NCBI RefSeq assembly: GCF_017948485.1
Contig: NZ_JAFFSX010000012.1
Coordinates: 235,479-299,478, forward strand
Origin: Streptomyces sp. GESEQ-35
Lineage (GTDB): Bacteria > Actinomycetota > Actinomycetes > Streptomycetales > Streptomycetaceae
Direction of reading: 5' to 3'
Length of the DNA stretch: 64,000 nucleotides
The position numbers and the translations under genes were made by a program. Of the stretch, positions 31,736 to 39,470 are shown in pieces; within the stretch, counting starts at the first letter, position 1, and each line of letters begins with the position of its first letter. A model generated the notes under the pieces. The model was not told the DNA's origin. It made no database searches and worked only from the letters and a program-made list of their open reading frames with translations.

Positions 31736-33277
31736 TCAGTGGGCGACGACCGGTACCGCCAGTTCGTCCTCGACGGCGTCGCCGGAACCGGCCACCGCGG
31801 AGGTGTCGGGCTTGCCGGCGTTGACGAGGACCATGACGATGACCGCGGCGAGCACGAGCATGCCGACGGCGAACCAGATGGCGTTGGTGTAGCCGTGCAC
31901 CTGGCCCTGCAGCTGGACGAGCTGCTGCTGCGACGGGGAGGTCGCGGAGCCGATGTGGTCCGCGATGTAGGTGGTCGTGGCCGACGCGGCGATCGTGTTC
32001 AGCAGGGCCGTACCGATCGCGCCGCCCACCTGCTGCGAGGTGTTGACCATCGCGGAGGCGACACCCGCGTCCCGGGGCTCGACGCCCAGGGTGGCCAGGG
32101 ACATGGCCGGCATGAACGCCGTACCCATGCCGAGGCCGAGCAGCAGCATCGCGGGCAGGATGGTCGAGGCGTACGACGAACCGATCTCCAGCTGGGTCAT
32201 CAGGAGCATGCCGATCGCGGCGACCAGGAAGCCGGGGCCCATCAGCAGCCGCGCCGGGACGCGGGTCATCAGACGGGTGCCGATCTGGGTCGAGCCGACC
32301 ATCATGCCGACGATCATCGGCATGAAGGCGAAGCCGGTCTTGATCGGCGTGTAGCCCTTCACGATCTGCAGGTAGTAGGTCAGGAACAGGAAGGTGCCGA
32401 ACATCGCGATGATCGCGATACCGAGCGAGAGGTAGACCCCGCCGCGGTTGCGGTCGGTGATGACGCGCAGCGGCAGCAGCGGGGCCTTGACCCTGGCCTC
32501 GGTGATCACGAAGGCGATCAGGAGCACCGCGGACGCCACGAACATACCGACGGTCGTCGAGTCGCCCCAGCCGTTGGACTCGGCGCGGGTGAAGCCGTAG
32601 ACGAGCGCGACCAGACCGAGCGTGGAGAGCAGGACGCCGGGGATGTCGAGCGGGTTGCGGTTGCGGCCGCCCTCCGGCTCACGGATGACGAAGTACGCAC
32701 CGAGCGCCGCGGCGATCGCGAACGGGATGTTGACGAAGAACGTCCAGCGCCAGTCCATGTACTCGGTCAGCACACCGCCGAGGATGAAGCCCACGGCACC
32801 GCCACCACCGGCGATCGCGCCGTAGATGCCGAACGCCTTGGCGCGCTCCTTGGCGTCCGTGAACATCACGGCGAGCAGGGAGAGCGCGGCGGGCGCGAGC
32901 AGTGCGCCGAACACGCCCTGGAGGGCGCGGGCGCCGAACATCATGGCCTCGTTGGTGGCCGCACCGCCGAGCGCGGAGGCCGCGGCGAAGCCGATCAGGC
33001 CGACGACGAAGGCGCGCTTGCGGCCCCACAGGTCGGCGATCCGGCCGCCGAACAGCAGCAGTCCGCCGAAGGCGAGGGCGTAGGCCGTGACGACCCACTG
33101 ACGGTTGCCGTCGGAGATGCCGAGGTCCTGCTGGGCGGACGGCAGTGCGATGTTCACGATGGTCGCGTCGAGCACGACCATCAGCTGGGCGAGCGCTATG
33201 AAGACGAGCGCTTTCCAGCGGTTGGGATCGCCGGACTGGGCCGGGAGGCCGGGAGCCTTTGCGGCTGTATCAGACAT
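31736..33277 (-). CDS. DHA2-type MFS drug exporter (14 TM)
   Basis: About 513 residues from ATG 33277; a GTG four codons upstream is possible. Fourteen hydrophobic segments with VVLDATIVNIALPSAQQDLG (helix 1), GGRIADLWGRKRAFVVG (motif A), RALQGVFGALLAPAALSLL (motif B), GGAVGFILGGVLTEY (motif C) and WRWTFFVNIPFAI (motif D). This is the EmrB/QacA exporter pattern. A TetR gene lies immediately upstream on the same strand with paired operator-like palindromes at its promoter, so exporter and repressor are probably one induced unit, with 130 bp between them. Confidence 0.9.
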   Translation of the reverse strand: MSDTAAKAPGLPAQSGDPNRWKALVFIALAQLMVVLDATIVNIALPSAQQDLGISDGNRQWVVTAYALAFGGLLLFGGRIADLWGRKRAFVVGLIGFAAASALGGAATNEAMMFGARALQGVFGALLAPAALSLLAVMFTDAKERAKAFGIYGAIAGGGGAVGFILGGVLTEYMDWRWTFFVNIPFAIAAALGAYFVIREPEGGRNRNPLDIPGVLLSTLGLVALVYGFTRAESNGWGDSTTVGMFVASAVLLIAFVITEARVKAPLLPLRVITDRNRGGVYLSLGIAIIAMFGTFLFLTYYLQIVKGYTPIKTGFAFMPMIVGMMVGSTQIGTRLMTRVPARLLMGPGFLVAAIGMLLMTQLEIGSSYASTILPAMLLLGLGMGTAFMPAMSLATLGVEPRDAGVASAMVNTSQQVGGAIGTALLNTIAASATTTYIADHIGSATSPSQQQLVQLQGQVHGYTNAIWFAVGMLVLAAVIVMVLVNAGKPDTSAVAGSGDAVEDELAVPVVAH

Positions 33278-33407
33278 GGAGGTACCCACTTCGGGACTTC
33301 GGGACGGAAAAACGGTGAGTTAAAGGGACGGCTCGTCCTCGCTGACGGCCGGAAGCTATGTGTCTCGAACGACGTGACTGACTGGCGTGACGCTCTGAAC
33401 TAATCGG

Positions 33408-34055
33408 TCAGACTTGGCTCCGCAGGTCCTCCATGGTTGAGGCCACCCCCGGCAGGACCGAGCGGGCCGGGGCCCTCAGTCCGTCCAGGAAGAGCTGGAG
33501 GTGTCGGTGGACGAAACGGTCGAGGCTCATGCAGCCGACACCGGCCGGGGGCCGGCTGAGCTGGGCCACGGCGAGCATGATGTCGCCGACGGCCACGTCG
33601 GAGCGGAGCTGGCCCACCTTCTGGGCGCGCCCCATGACCTCTTCGATGAGCTGCTCGACCCGTTCCCGCGCCGCCACCAGGTCGGGGTGGTGCTGGTCGA
33701 AGGTGCTGGCGATCATCGGGCACAGCGCGCTGATCCGCTCGTCGGCGGCGGCGTGCACGAAGCGCTCCAGCGCCTCGAAGGCGTCCCCCGTCTCCGCGAG
33801 CGCCTGGTGCGCCGCCTCGGCCGTACGGTCCATGACCGAGCAGACGACCTCGCGGACCAGCGCGTCGCGGTCGGGGAAGTTGCGGTACACCGTGGCGTTG
33901 CCGACGCCGGCCCGGCGGGCGACCTCGTCGAGCGGCACGTCAGGGCCGAACTCGACGAACATCTCGCGGGCGGCGGTGACGATCCGCTCCCGGTTGCGCA
34001 GGGCGTCGGCGCGCGGCCGGCTCACCTTCTTCTGCACGGGGGTCGCGGTCTGCAC
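33408..34055 (-). CDS. TetR-family repressor of the adjacent exporter
   Basis: 215 residues. The HTH is RERIVTAAREMFVEFGPDVPLDEVARRAGVGNATVYRNFPDRDALV (about 23-68). The C-terminal domain carries the conserved LCPMIASTFDQHHPDL and VGDIMLAVAQLSRPP patterns of TetR-C regulators found beside QacA-like pumps. Two perfect CGGGGA-N5-TCCCCG palindromes lie 34 and 74 bp before its start, consistent with autoregulation. The exporter gene follows 130 bp downstream. Confidence 0.88.
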   Translation of the reverse strand: MQTATPVQKKVSRPRADALRNRERIVTAAREMFVEFGPDVPLDEVARRAGVGNATVYRNFPDRDALVREVVCSVMDRTAEAAHQALAETGDAFEALERFVHAAADERISALCPMIASTFDQHHPDLVAARERVEQLIEEVMGRAQKVGQLRSDVAVGDIMLAVAQLSRPPAGVGCMSLDRFVHRHLQLFLDGLRAPARSVLPGVASTMEDLRSQV

Positions 34056-34088
34056 GGCGTACTCCTCGAACTTGACTGTGGTGCGATC

Positions 34089-34105
34089 CGGGGAAGGTCT
34101 CCCCG
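34089..34105. promoter_or_regulatory. TetR operator-like palindrome, copy 1
   Basis: CGGGGA-AGGTC-TCCCCG, a perfect 6-5-6 inverted repeat 34 bp upstream of the tetR start. Confidence 0.6.
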
Positions 34106-34128
34106 CTTCGCGCGGACACAGGTCTAAA

Positions 34129-34145
34129 CGGGGAAGCGATCCCCG
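34129..34145. promoter_or_regulatory. TetR operator-like palindrome, copy 2
   Basis: CGGGGA-AGCGA-TCCCCG, same arms and spacer as the site at 34089, with centres 40 bp apart. The outer AAA/GTT adds partial symmetry. Confidence 0.6.
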
Positions 34146-34173
34146 GTTATTTCCCGCTCTCGAAGAGATTTCC

Positions 34174-34189
34174 TGTGACCTGAGTCACA
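34174..34189. promoter_or_regulatory. Crp-type binding site
   Basis: TGTGA-CCTGAG-TCACA, an exact match to the CRP core TGTGA-N6-TCACA and to the Streptomyces Crp pattern GTG-N6-GNCAC. It lies 124 bp before the M6 protease start (34313) and 119 bp upstream of tetR. Confidence 0.55.
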
Positions 34190-34312
34190 GCACTACTCGC
34201 GGGAAACCCACGTTCGGCCCCTCCAGCGCGCGCCCCGTCCCTCCTCCGCCCCAGGGTGATCGAAAGGATGCAGCCGGTGACCTGCGGCTGCCCGGAGCGA
34301 AGGGGGCCGTGC

Positions 34313-35617
34313 ATGCCGCAGCCGACCGCCAGACGTCGGATACGCCCGCGCCGCCTCGCCGCCCTCGCTTCCGTGACCGTCCTGACCTTCGCGGTCAGCA
34401 CCTCGGCCGGTACAGGGCACCTGGTGGCGACCTCCACGACAGCCGGCGCCGGCTCGATCGCCCTGGCCCGCTCCGCCACCCACGGCCCCTGCATGATCGT
34501 CGGCACCTCGGCCGTCCAGATGTCGGAGGGCGTCCCGACCCCCCGCGGCTACTCCCGCTCCACCGGCACCGTCCGCGCCCTGACCCTGATGATCGACTTC
34601 TCCGACGCGCCCGGCGAGGGCACGGCGCTCGACCGCTACGCCGAGTTCTTCCCACAGACCCAGGAATGGTTCCGCACCAGTTCCTACGGCCGTCTGGACT
34701 ACCGCCCCGAGATGCCGGTACGGCAGTGGCTGCGCCTGCCGAAGCCCTTCAAGGCGTACGGCATAGAGCGCGGCGCCCCCTTCGACCCCGGCTACCGCGA
34801 CCTGGTCCAGGATCTCGTCGCCACGGCCGATCCCAAGGTCGACTTCCGGTCGTACGACTTCCTGAACGTACTGATGACCCCGAACGCCGGTCCCTCCGCG
34901 CTGGACACGGTCCTGTCGGTGACCTTCGCCGGCAACACGGAGGCGCCGGTGGCGGACGGCGTCCCGGTCGCGAACGCGTCCTTCGTCTACTCCCGCCAGG
35001 ACGACGGCTCCGGCACCTACGCCAAGACCGGCTACCGCGTCCTGCCCCACGAGAACGGCCATGTCTTCGGCCTGCCCGACCTCTACACCCAGGAGGGCGG
35101 GGCCGCGGTCGGCCACTGGGACATCATGAGCGAGGACTGGGGCGCCAACAACGACTTCCTCGGCTGGCACAAGTGGAAGCTGGGCTGGCTGGACGCGACC
35201 CAGGTGAACTGCGCGGCCACCCGCGGCACGACCGACTACGCGCTGACTCCGCTGTCCCGCGCCGGCGGCCCCAAGCTGGTCTTCGTCCCGGTCGACACGC
35301 GCACCGGATACGCCGTGGAACTGCGCACCCGCGCCGGCAACGACGAGACGGTCTGCCGCCCCGGCGTGCTGATCTACAAGGTCGACGCAGGAGTGGACAC
35401 CGGCCAGGGACCGGTCAGGGTGTACGACTCACGCCGGGACAGCGGCGGCTGCACCCGCAGCCCGAACGTCCACGCGGAACTGTCCGACGCGCCCTTCGCA
35501 CCCGGCGAGGACTTCCGGGACCCCCGCCGCGGCATCCGCATCACGGTGACAGGAGCCGACCTCGACGGCGACTACCGGGTACGGGTGACACGGGACCGAG
35601 GAAACGGGCAGGGCTGA
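34313..35617 (+). CDS. Secreted M6-family metalloprotease (immune inhibitor A-like)
   Basis: About 434 residues from ATG 34313 (GAAGGGGG upstream); the frame also allows ATG 34256 or 34268. A signal peptide is clear: ARRRIRPRR then LAALASVTVLTFAVSTSAG. The zinc site is HENGHVFGLPDLYT, matching HExxHxxGxPD; WDIMSEDW supplies the conserved Met-turn region. M6 peptidases degrade extracellular proteins, for example host antimicrobial peptides in Bacillus InhA. Four cysteines in the mature part may form disulfides. A Crp-type site upstream suggests cAMP-Crp control. Confidence 0.85.
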   Translation: MPQPTARRRIRPRRLAALASVTVLTFAVSTSAGTGHLVATSTTAGAGSIALARSATHGPCMIVGTSAVQMSEGVPTPRGYSRSTGTVRALTLMIDFSDAPGEGTALDRYAEFFPQTQEWFRTSSYGRLDYRPEMPVRQWLRLPKPFKAYGIERGAPFDPGYRDLVQDLVATADPKVDFRSYDFLNVLMTPNAGPSALDTVLSVTFAGNTEAPVADGVPVANASFVYSRQDDGSGTYAKTGYRVLPHENGHVFGLPDLYTQEGGAAVGHWDIMSEDWGANNDFLGWHKWKLGWLDATQVNCAATRGTTDYALTPLSRAGGPKLVFVPVDTRTGYAVELRTRAGNDETVCRPGVLIYKVDAGVDTGQGPVRVYDSRRDSGGCTRSPNVHAELSDAPFAPGEDFRDPRRGIRITVTGADLDGDYRVRVTRDRGNGQG

Positions 35618-35785
35618 TCCCCCACGGCTGACCCGGCCCTGAAGACGACCGGCCACGACCAGCCGGCGCGGCTGACACGGCCCTGAAGACCACCCACCAC
35701 AACCACCCGCTACGGATAGCGCGGCAATGGCGCGGACGGGTGCGGATTACCGTAGGCCTGCCGCGTCCGCCGTACCGGAGAACCG

Positions 35786-37471
35786 ATGCCCGCGAAGACC
35801 ACGACGGCCGCCCTTGGGGTGGCCGGCCAACCCGCCGCCGTTCCGGCCGAGGCGGTCACGCCGCTGATGCGCGGGATCGCCGTGCTGCGGTGCCTGACCG
35901 AGGCGGGCGGCACGCTGAGCCCGAGCGGTCTGGAGCGGGCCACCGGCCTGGCCCGCTCCACCGTCGACCGGATCACGTCGACGCTCGCGCGCATGGGGTA
36001 CGTCCGTCTCGACGGCCGGGACGCGGTCCTCACGCCCCGCCTGATGGAACTGGGCAACGCGTATCTGTCGGCCCTCCGCCTGCCGACGCTGCTCGACGCG
36101 CGCGCCGACGAACTCGCCGACGAACTCGACGAGTCCGTGTCGCTGGCGGTCGGCGACCGCGACGGCATCCGCTTCATCCACCAGGCCACCCGTCGCCGCG
36201 CGATGTCCCTCAGCTTCCGCATCGGCGACCTGCTCCCGGCCGAACGCACCGCGCCCGGACCGCTGTTCGCCGCCGAGTGGACGGACGAGGAGTGGGCGCG
36301 CTGGCGGGCACGCCGGGCGGCGGACCCGCAGGACCGGGACTTTCCCGCCGTACCACCGCGTGAACACACCCACCCCGACGAGGAGTTCGAGCACCGGGCG
36401 GCACAGGCGGCGGCGGACGGCTGGGCCCTGGACGACCAGCTGATCGAACCGGGCCTGGTGGCGGTCGCGGTTCCCGTACGGGACCCCCGCACCGGCCAAG
36501 TCGCCTGCGTGGCAAGCGTGGTGAGCCACACCAGCCGACACACCGCCGCCGACCTGCGCGACACGCTCCTCCCCCGGCTGCGGGCGGCGGTGACGGACAT
36601 GGAACGCGAACTGCGGGAGACCCCGCCGGCGGAGCCCGCTCCGCCGCCGTCGGGGCTGGCGACCTGGACGGGAGCGTCGAAGCAGGAGCTGGGGCGGGAG
36701 TTCGTCGAGTCGCTGGCCCGCGGTCTGACGGTGCTGACGGCCTTCGGCGAGGGGCGCACGGAGCTGACCCTGACGGAGGTCGCGAAGGCGACGGGCCTGG
36801 CACGGGCGACGGCCCGCCGGGCGCTGATCACCTACGAACACCTGGGCCTGGTGGCACCGGCCTCGCACCGCACCTTCACCCTCACCCCGCGCGTCCTCTC
36901 CCTGGGCTTCCCGCCCCTCTCCCGCACGGACCTCTCCCATATCGCGACCCCGCACCTCTCCGACCTGTCGGCCCGGGTCCACGAGTCCGCGTCGCTGGCG
37001 GTCCTGACCCCGTCGGGCGAGGAGATCCAGTACACGGCCAGGGTGGCCATGAGCCGGGTGATGAGCGTGAACATCACGGTCGGCACGCGGCTGCCGGCGT
37101 ACGCGACCTCGATGGGGCGGGTGATGCTGGCGGACGTACCGGAAGCGGCGCGGGTGTTCGGCGAGCTGCGGGCGTTGACCCCTCGCACGGTCACGGATCC
37201 AGCGGCCGTCTCCGAGCTGCTGGACGAGGTCCGTTCCCAGGGATACGCCCTGGTCGACGAGGAGTTGGAGGAGGGGCTGCGCTCGATCGCGGTGCCGGTC
37301 CGCGACCGTACCGGCCGGGTGGTGGCCGCGGTGAACGTCGCGATGCACGCGGCCCGCCACACCGTCGCCGAATGCGTCCAGGACATCCTGCCCGAGCTGC
37401 GGACAGCTGCCACGCGCATCGAGTCAGACCTGCATGTGGCGGGAAGGTTCACGCGGGTTTCGGCGATTTGA
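35786..37471 (+). CDS. Tandem (double) IclR-family regulator
   Basis: 561 residues, about twice the length of an ordinary IclR protein. Unit 1 (about 20-275) has the HTH LSPSGLERATGLARSTVDRI and an effector domain ending CVASVVSHTSRHTAADLRDTLLP. Unit 2 (about 300-555) has its own HTH (LTLTEVAKATGLARATARRA) and effector domain ending VAAVNVAMHAARHTVAECVQ. Both end in the IclR pattern R-H-T-x-A. Unit 2 is closest to PcaR/PcaU/PobR-type activators of aromatic catabolism, though no pca genes are in this window. It may bind DNA as a built-in dimer. Confidence 0.85.
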   Translation: MPAKTTTAALGVAGQPAAVPAEAVTPLMRGIAVLRCLTEAGGTLSPSGLERATGLARSTVDRITSTLARMGYVRLDGRDAVLTPRLMELGNAYLSALRLPTLLDARADELADELDESVSLAVGDRDGIRFIHQATRRRAMSLSFRIGDLLPAERTAPGPLFAAEWTDEEWARWRARRAADPQDRDFPAVPPREHTHPDEEFEHRAAQAAADGWALDDQLIEPGLVAVAVPVRDPRTGQVACVASVVSHTSRHTAADLRDTLLPRLRAAVTDMERELRETPPAEPAPPPSGLATWTGASKQELGREFVESLARGLTVLTAFGEGRTELTLTEVAKATGLARATARRALITYEHLGLVAPASHRTFTLTPRVLSLGFPPLSRTDLSHIATPHLSDLSARVHESASLAVLTPSGEEIQYTARVAMSRVMSVNITVGTRLPAYATSMGRVMLADVPEAARVFGELRALTPRTVTDPAAVSELLDEVRSQGYALVDEELEEGLRSIAVPVRDRTGRVVAAVNVAMHAARHTVAECVQDILPELRTAATRIESDLHVAGRFTRVSAI

Positions 37472-37483
37472 GGCGGCGCCGGC

Positions 37484-37500
37484 AACAGGTCAAGCCTGTT
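37484..37500. promoter_or_regulatory. Palindrome upstream of the CATRA operon
   Basis: AACAGG-TCAAG-CCTGTT, perfect 6-5-6, followed at once by ACCTGT. It is 46-63 bp before the first CATRA gene, placed for an operator; it could also be the terminator of the IclR gene, whose stop is 13 bp before. Confidence 0.4.
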
Positions 37501-37532
37501 ACCTGTGAGGTGAGTTGGCGCATGTGGGTCGC

Positions 37533-37538
37533 TACGCT
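37533..37538 (+). promoter_or_regulatory. Possible -10 box giving a leaderless CATRA transcript
   Basis: TACGCT lies 8 bp before the A of the ATG at 37547. No ribosome-binding site precedes that ATG, so a leaderless mRNA, common in Streptomyces, is likely. No good -35 box is visible. Confidence 0.35.
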
Positions 37539-37546
37539 CTTCGTTC

Positions 37547-37882
37547 ATGGACGAGGGATTGCGGCAGCTGGCTGTGGAGGTTCTCGGGGATGTTCCGCTC
37601 TGGTCGCTGAAGTCCTCGAACTGGGAGCGGGTCGGCCGGGGCCTGGCAGGTATGGAGCGGACTCTCGGCGCCGGGGACGTCACCGGGTTCCGGCGTGCGG
37701 TGGCAGATGTCGAGATGGCGGGCCCTCATCGCATCTCGGGGCTGGAGGAGGCGTCCTCACTGCCGTTCCCCGAGGTGTACCGCGAGCGGGTCAATGAGCT
37801 GATCCACAGTCTGGGCGCCGCACCCGGCGAAGGGCCGGCGCCGGAGGACCCGGACTCCGCCGGCTCGGGCCCGCATGATTGA
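37547..37882 (+). CDS. CATRA-associated small protein
   Basis: 111 residues. It opens with MDEGLRQLAVEVLGDVPLWSL and has the core W-x-R-V-x-x-G-L-x-x-M (WERVGRGLAGME), then a GDVTGFRRAVADVEMAGPHR segment and a short disordered acidic tail. This matches the small protein that accompanies CATRA conflict proteins in Streptomyces; I recognise it by pattern and context, not by alignment. The stop overlaps the start of the CATRA gene by 8 bp (ATGATTGA), implying coupled translation. Its role may be adaptor or regulator of the module. Confidence 0.7.
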   Translation: MDEGLRQLAVEVLGDVPLWSLKSSNWERVGRGLAGMERTLGAGDVTGFRRAVADVEMAGPHRISGLEEASSLPFPEVYRERVNELIHSLGAAPGEGPAPEDPDSAGSGPHD

Positions 37883-39419
37883 GGCCGAGGCCCTGGGAGT
37901 GCACGTGTTCGTCGTCACGGGCGGCGAGCATCGGGCGGCCGCGCTCGGATTCGTCCGGGAGCTGTGGGCCCAGTGCGGCGAGCGGCTCGGCATGACGGAG
38001 CCGGTGCCGCGGGTGGGCGTGGGCCTGGACCCCGAGGGCGGCTGGGAGTCGGGCCCGGACGATCCCGCCCCGCCCGCCTGGGCATCGCACACGCGGGGGC
38101 TGCTGGCGGTCAGAAACGGTCCCGGCCCCGGGCTGCGCCAGGCCGCGCTGCGCCGGGACCACGACGCCGTCTGCCTCTCGGTCATGCTGGCTCCGGGCGC
38201 CACCGAGGACCTGGGATGGGCGGAGTTGGACGCGCAGTGGTCCGAGGCCGTCCGGGCGGCCCGGCCCGCCGGAGCGACACGGGGACCCGGGCCGCCCGTC
38301 GACGGACTGCTCGGAGAGGCCCGGCTGTATCTGGCCCGGCTGTCCGAGCCCGCGGCCCGGCCCTCCATCGATCCGCACGGCCCCCTGTCCGTGGCCTTGC
38401 GCTCACGCATATCCGGCGCGCCCGCCCATGGGGCAGCGGGAGTTGTGACGCCCGAGGGCTTTGCCGTCTGGGAGGTCTCGCCCGCTCCGGACATCCGGGC
38501 CGAACGCCGGCTGGTCGTCGTGGCCGGGCACGAGCAGGATCCCGAACTGACCGCGTGGACCTGGACGGACCGCAACCGGGAACTCCCGCGCCTGGCGAAG
38601 TATCTCCTCCATGCCGCCAAGCTCCGCTACCAACTGCGGGTTCGGCGAGCGGCCGAGGACATCTCCACGCTGCGTGCCGCCACGGACGCCGCCATCGCGG
38701 AGCTGCTGAAACAGACCGCCGCCGCACCGACAGGGCCCGGGCGTCAGTCGGAGCTCATCAAGGCGGCCCATGCCCTGGTGGATCTTCAGGCCCGCGAGCG
38801 CGGCCTCGTCGACCGCTCGACCCGCAGCCGTGAGATGTCCCGCACCGTGGAGATCGCCGCTGCCAACCTCGCCGCCCTGGCCGGCGATCCGGCACTGGGG
38901 GGACCGTTCGCCGACGACAGAGCACTGGCGGACTGGCTTGTCCAACGTCTTGATGACGAGGCGACCTATGTGGAGGCCGCGCTGCGCCGCTCCGAACAGG
39001 TCGGCGCCCTCGCCGACCAGTTGGTGCAGCGCGGCCGGCAGCGCCGCCAGGAGACCGTCAACCTCGGTCTGACCGGGGCGATCGGCGCCATCCTGATGAG
39101 CCTCGCCGCCGTCCAGTCCCTTCAGTACACGGTGCCGTTGCCCGGACCGGTCAAACCGGCCGTCGTCACGGCTCTCGGTGCCCTCGCCCTGCTCGCGTCG
39201 CTCGTGGTGCTGCGGGTCGTGGCGCCGGAGCGGCGCTGGCCACTGGCCCTGGTGCGCCTGGGCACGGGAGCGGTCGGCGCGACGCTGGCCTGGGTGGGTG
39301 TGGCGGCTCTGGGGGGCCGAGGCCTCGGCGTGGGGTGGACCTGGGCGGGTGCGGCAGCCGGAGCGGTTGTGGCGGTTCTGGGCATGCTCGCGGCATCCGC
39401 ACGCGACAGGCGGGAATGA
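37875..39419 (+). CDS. CATRA conflict-system membrane protein
   Basis: 514 residues. The soluble N-terminal region (about 1-250) starts IEAEALGVHVFVVTGGEHRAAA and contains AWTWTDRNRELPRLAKYLLHAAKLRYQ. A helical, coiled-coil-like region (about 250-390) is rich in Arg, Glu and Ala. Four hydrophobic segments follow (about 396-416, 429-449, 459-478, 487-508). This corresponds to the caspase-and-TPR-repeat-associated (CATRA) family described in predicted NTP-dependent conflict systems. It likely senses a trigger or forms the membrane effector, with the CHAT protease gene 51 bp downstream. Confidence 0.72.
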   Translation: MIEAEALGVHVFVVTGGEHRAAALGFVRELWAQCGERLGMTEPVPRVGVGLDPEGGWESGPDDPAPPAWASHTRGLLAVRNGPGPGLRQAALRRDHDAVCLSVMLAPGATEDLGWAELDAQWSEAVRAARPAGATRGPGPPVDGLLGEARLYLARLSEPAARPSIDPHGPLSVALRSRISGAPAHGAAGVVTPEGFAVWEVSPAPDIRAERRLVVVAGHEQDPELTAWTWTDRNRELPRLAKYLLHAAKLRYQLRVRRAAEDISTLRAATDAAIAELLKQTAAAPTGPGRQSELIKAAHALVDLQARERGLVDRSTRSREMSRTVEIAAANLAALAGDPALGGPFADDRALADWLVQRLDDEATYVEAALRRSEQVGALADQLVQRGRQRRQETVNLGLTGAIGAILMSLAAVQSLQYTVPLPGPVKPAVVTALGALALLASLVVLRVVAPERRWPLALVRLGTGAVGATLAWVGVAALGGRGLGVGWTWAGAAAGAVVAVLGMLAASARDRRE

Positions 39420-39470
39420 CAGAAATGATGTGAATGGCGGGAGCGGCGGGCGAGAGGGAGTGATGCCGTC

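Noticed and set aside
33394..33412. TCTGA-N9-TCAGA palindrome between tetR and the exporter
   Set aside because: Overlaps the tetR stop codon and does not match the strong CGGGGA sites upstream; probably chance.
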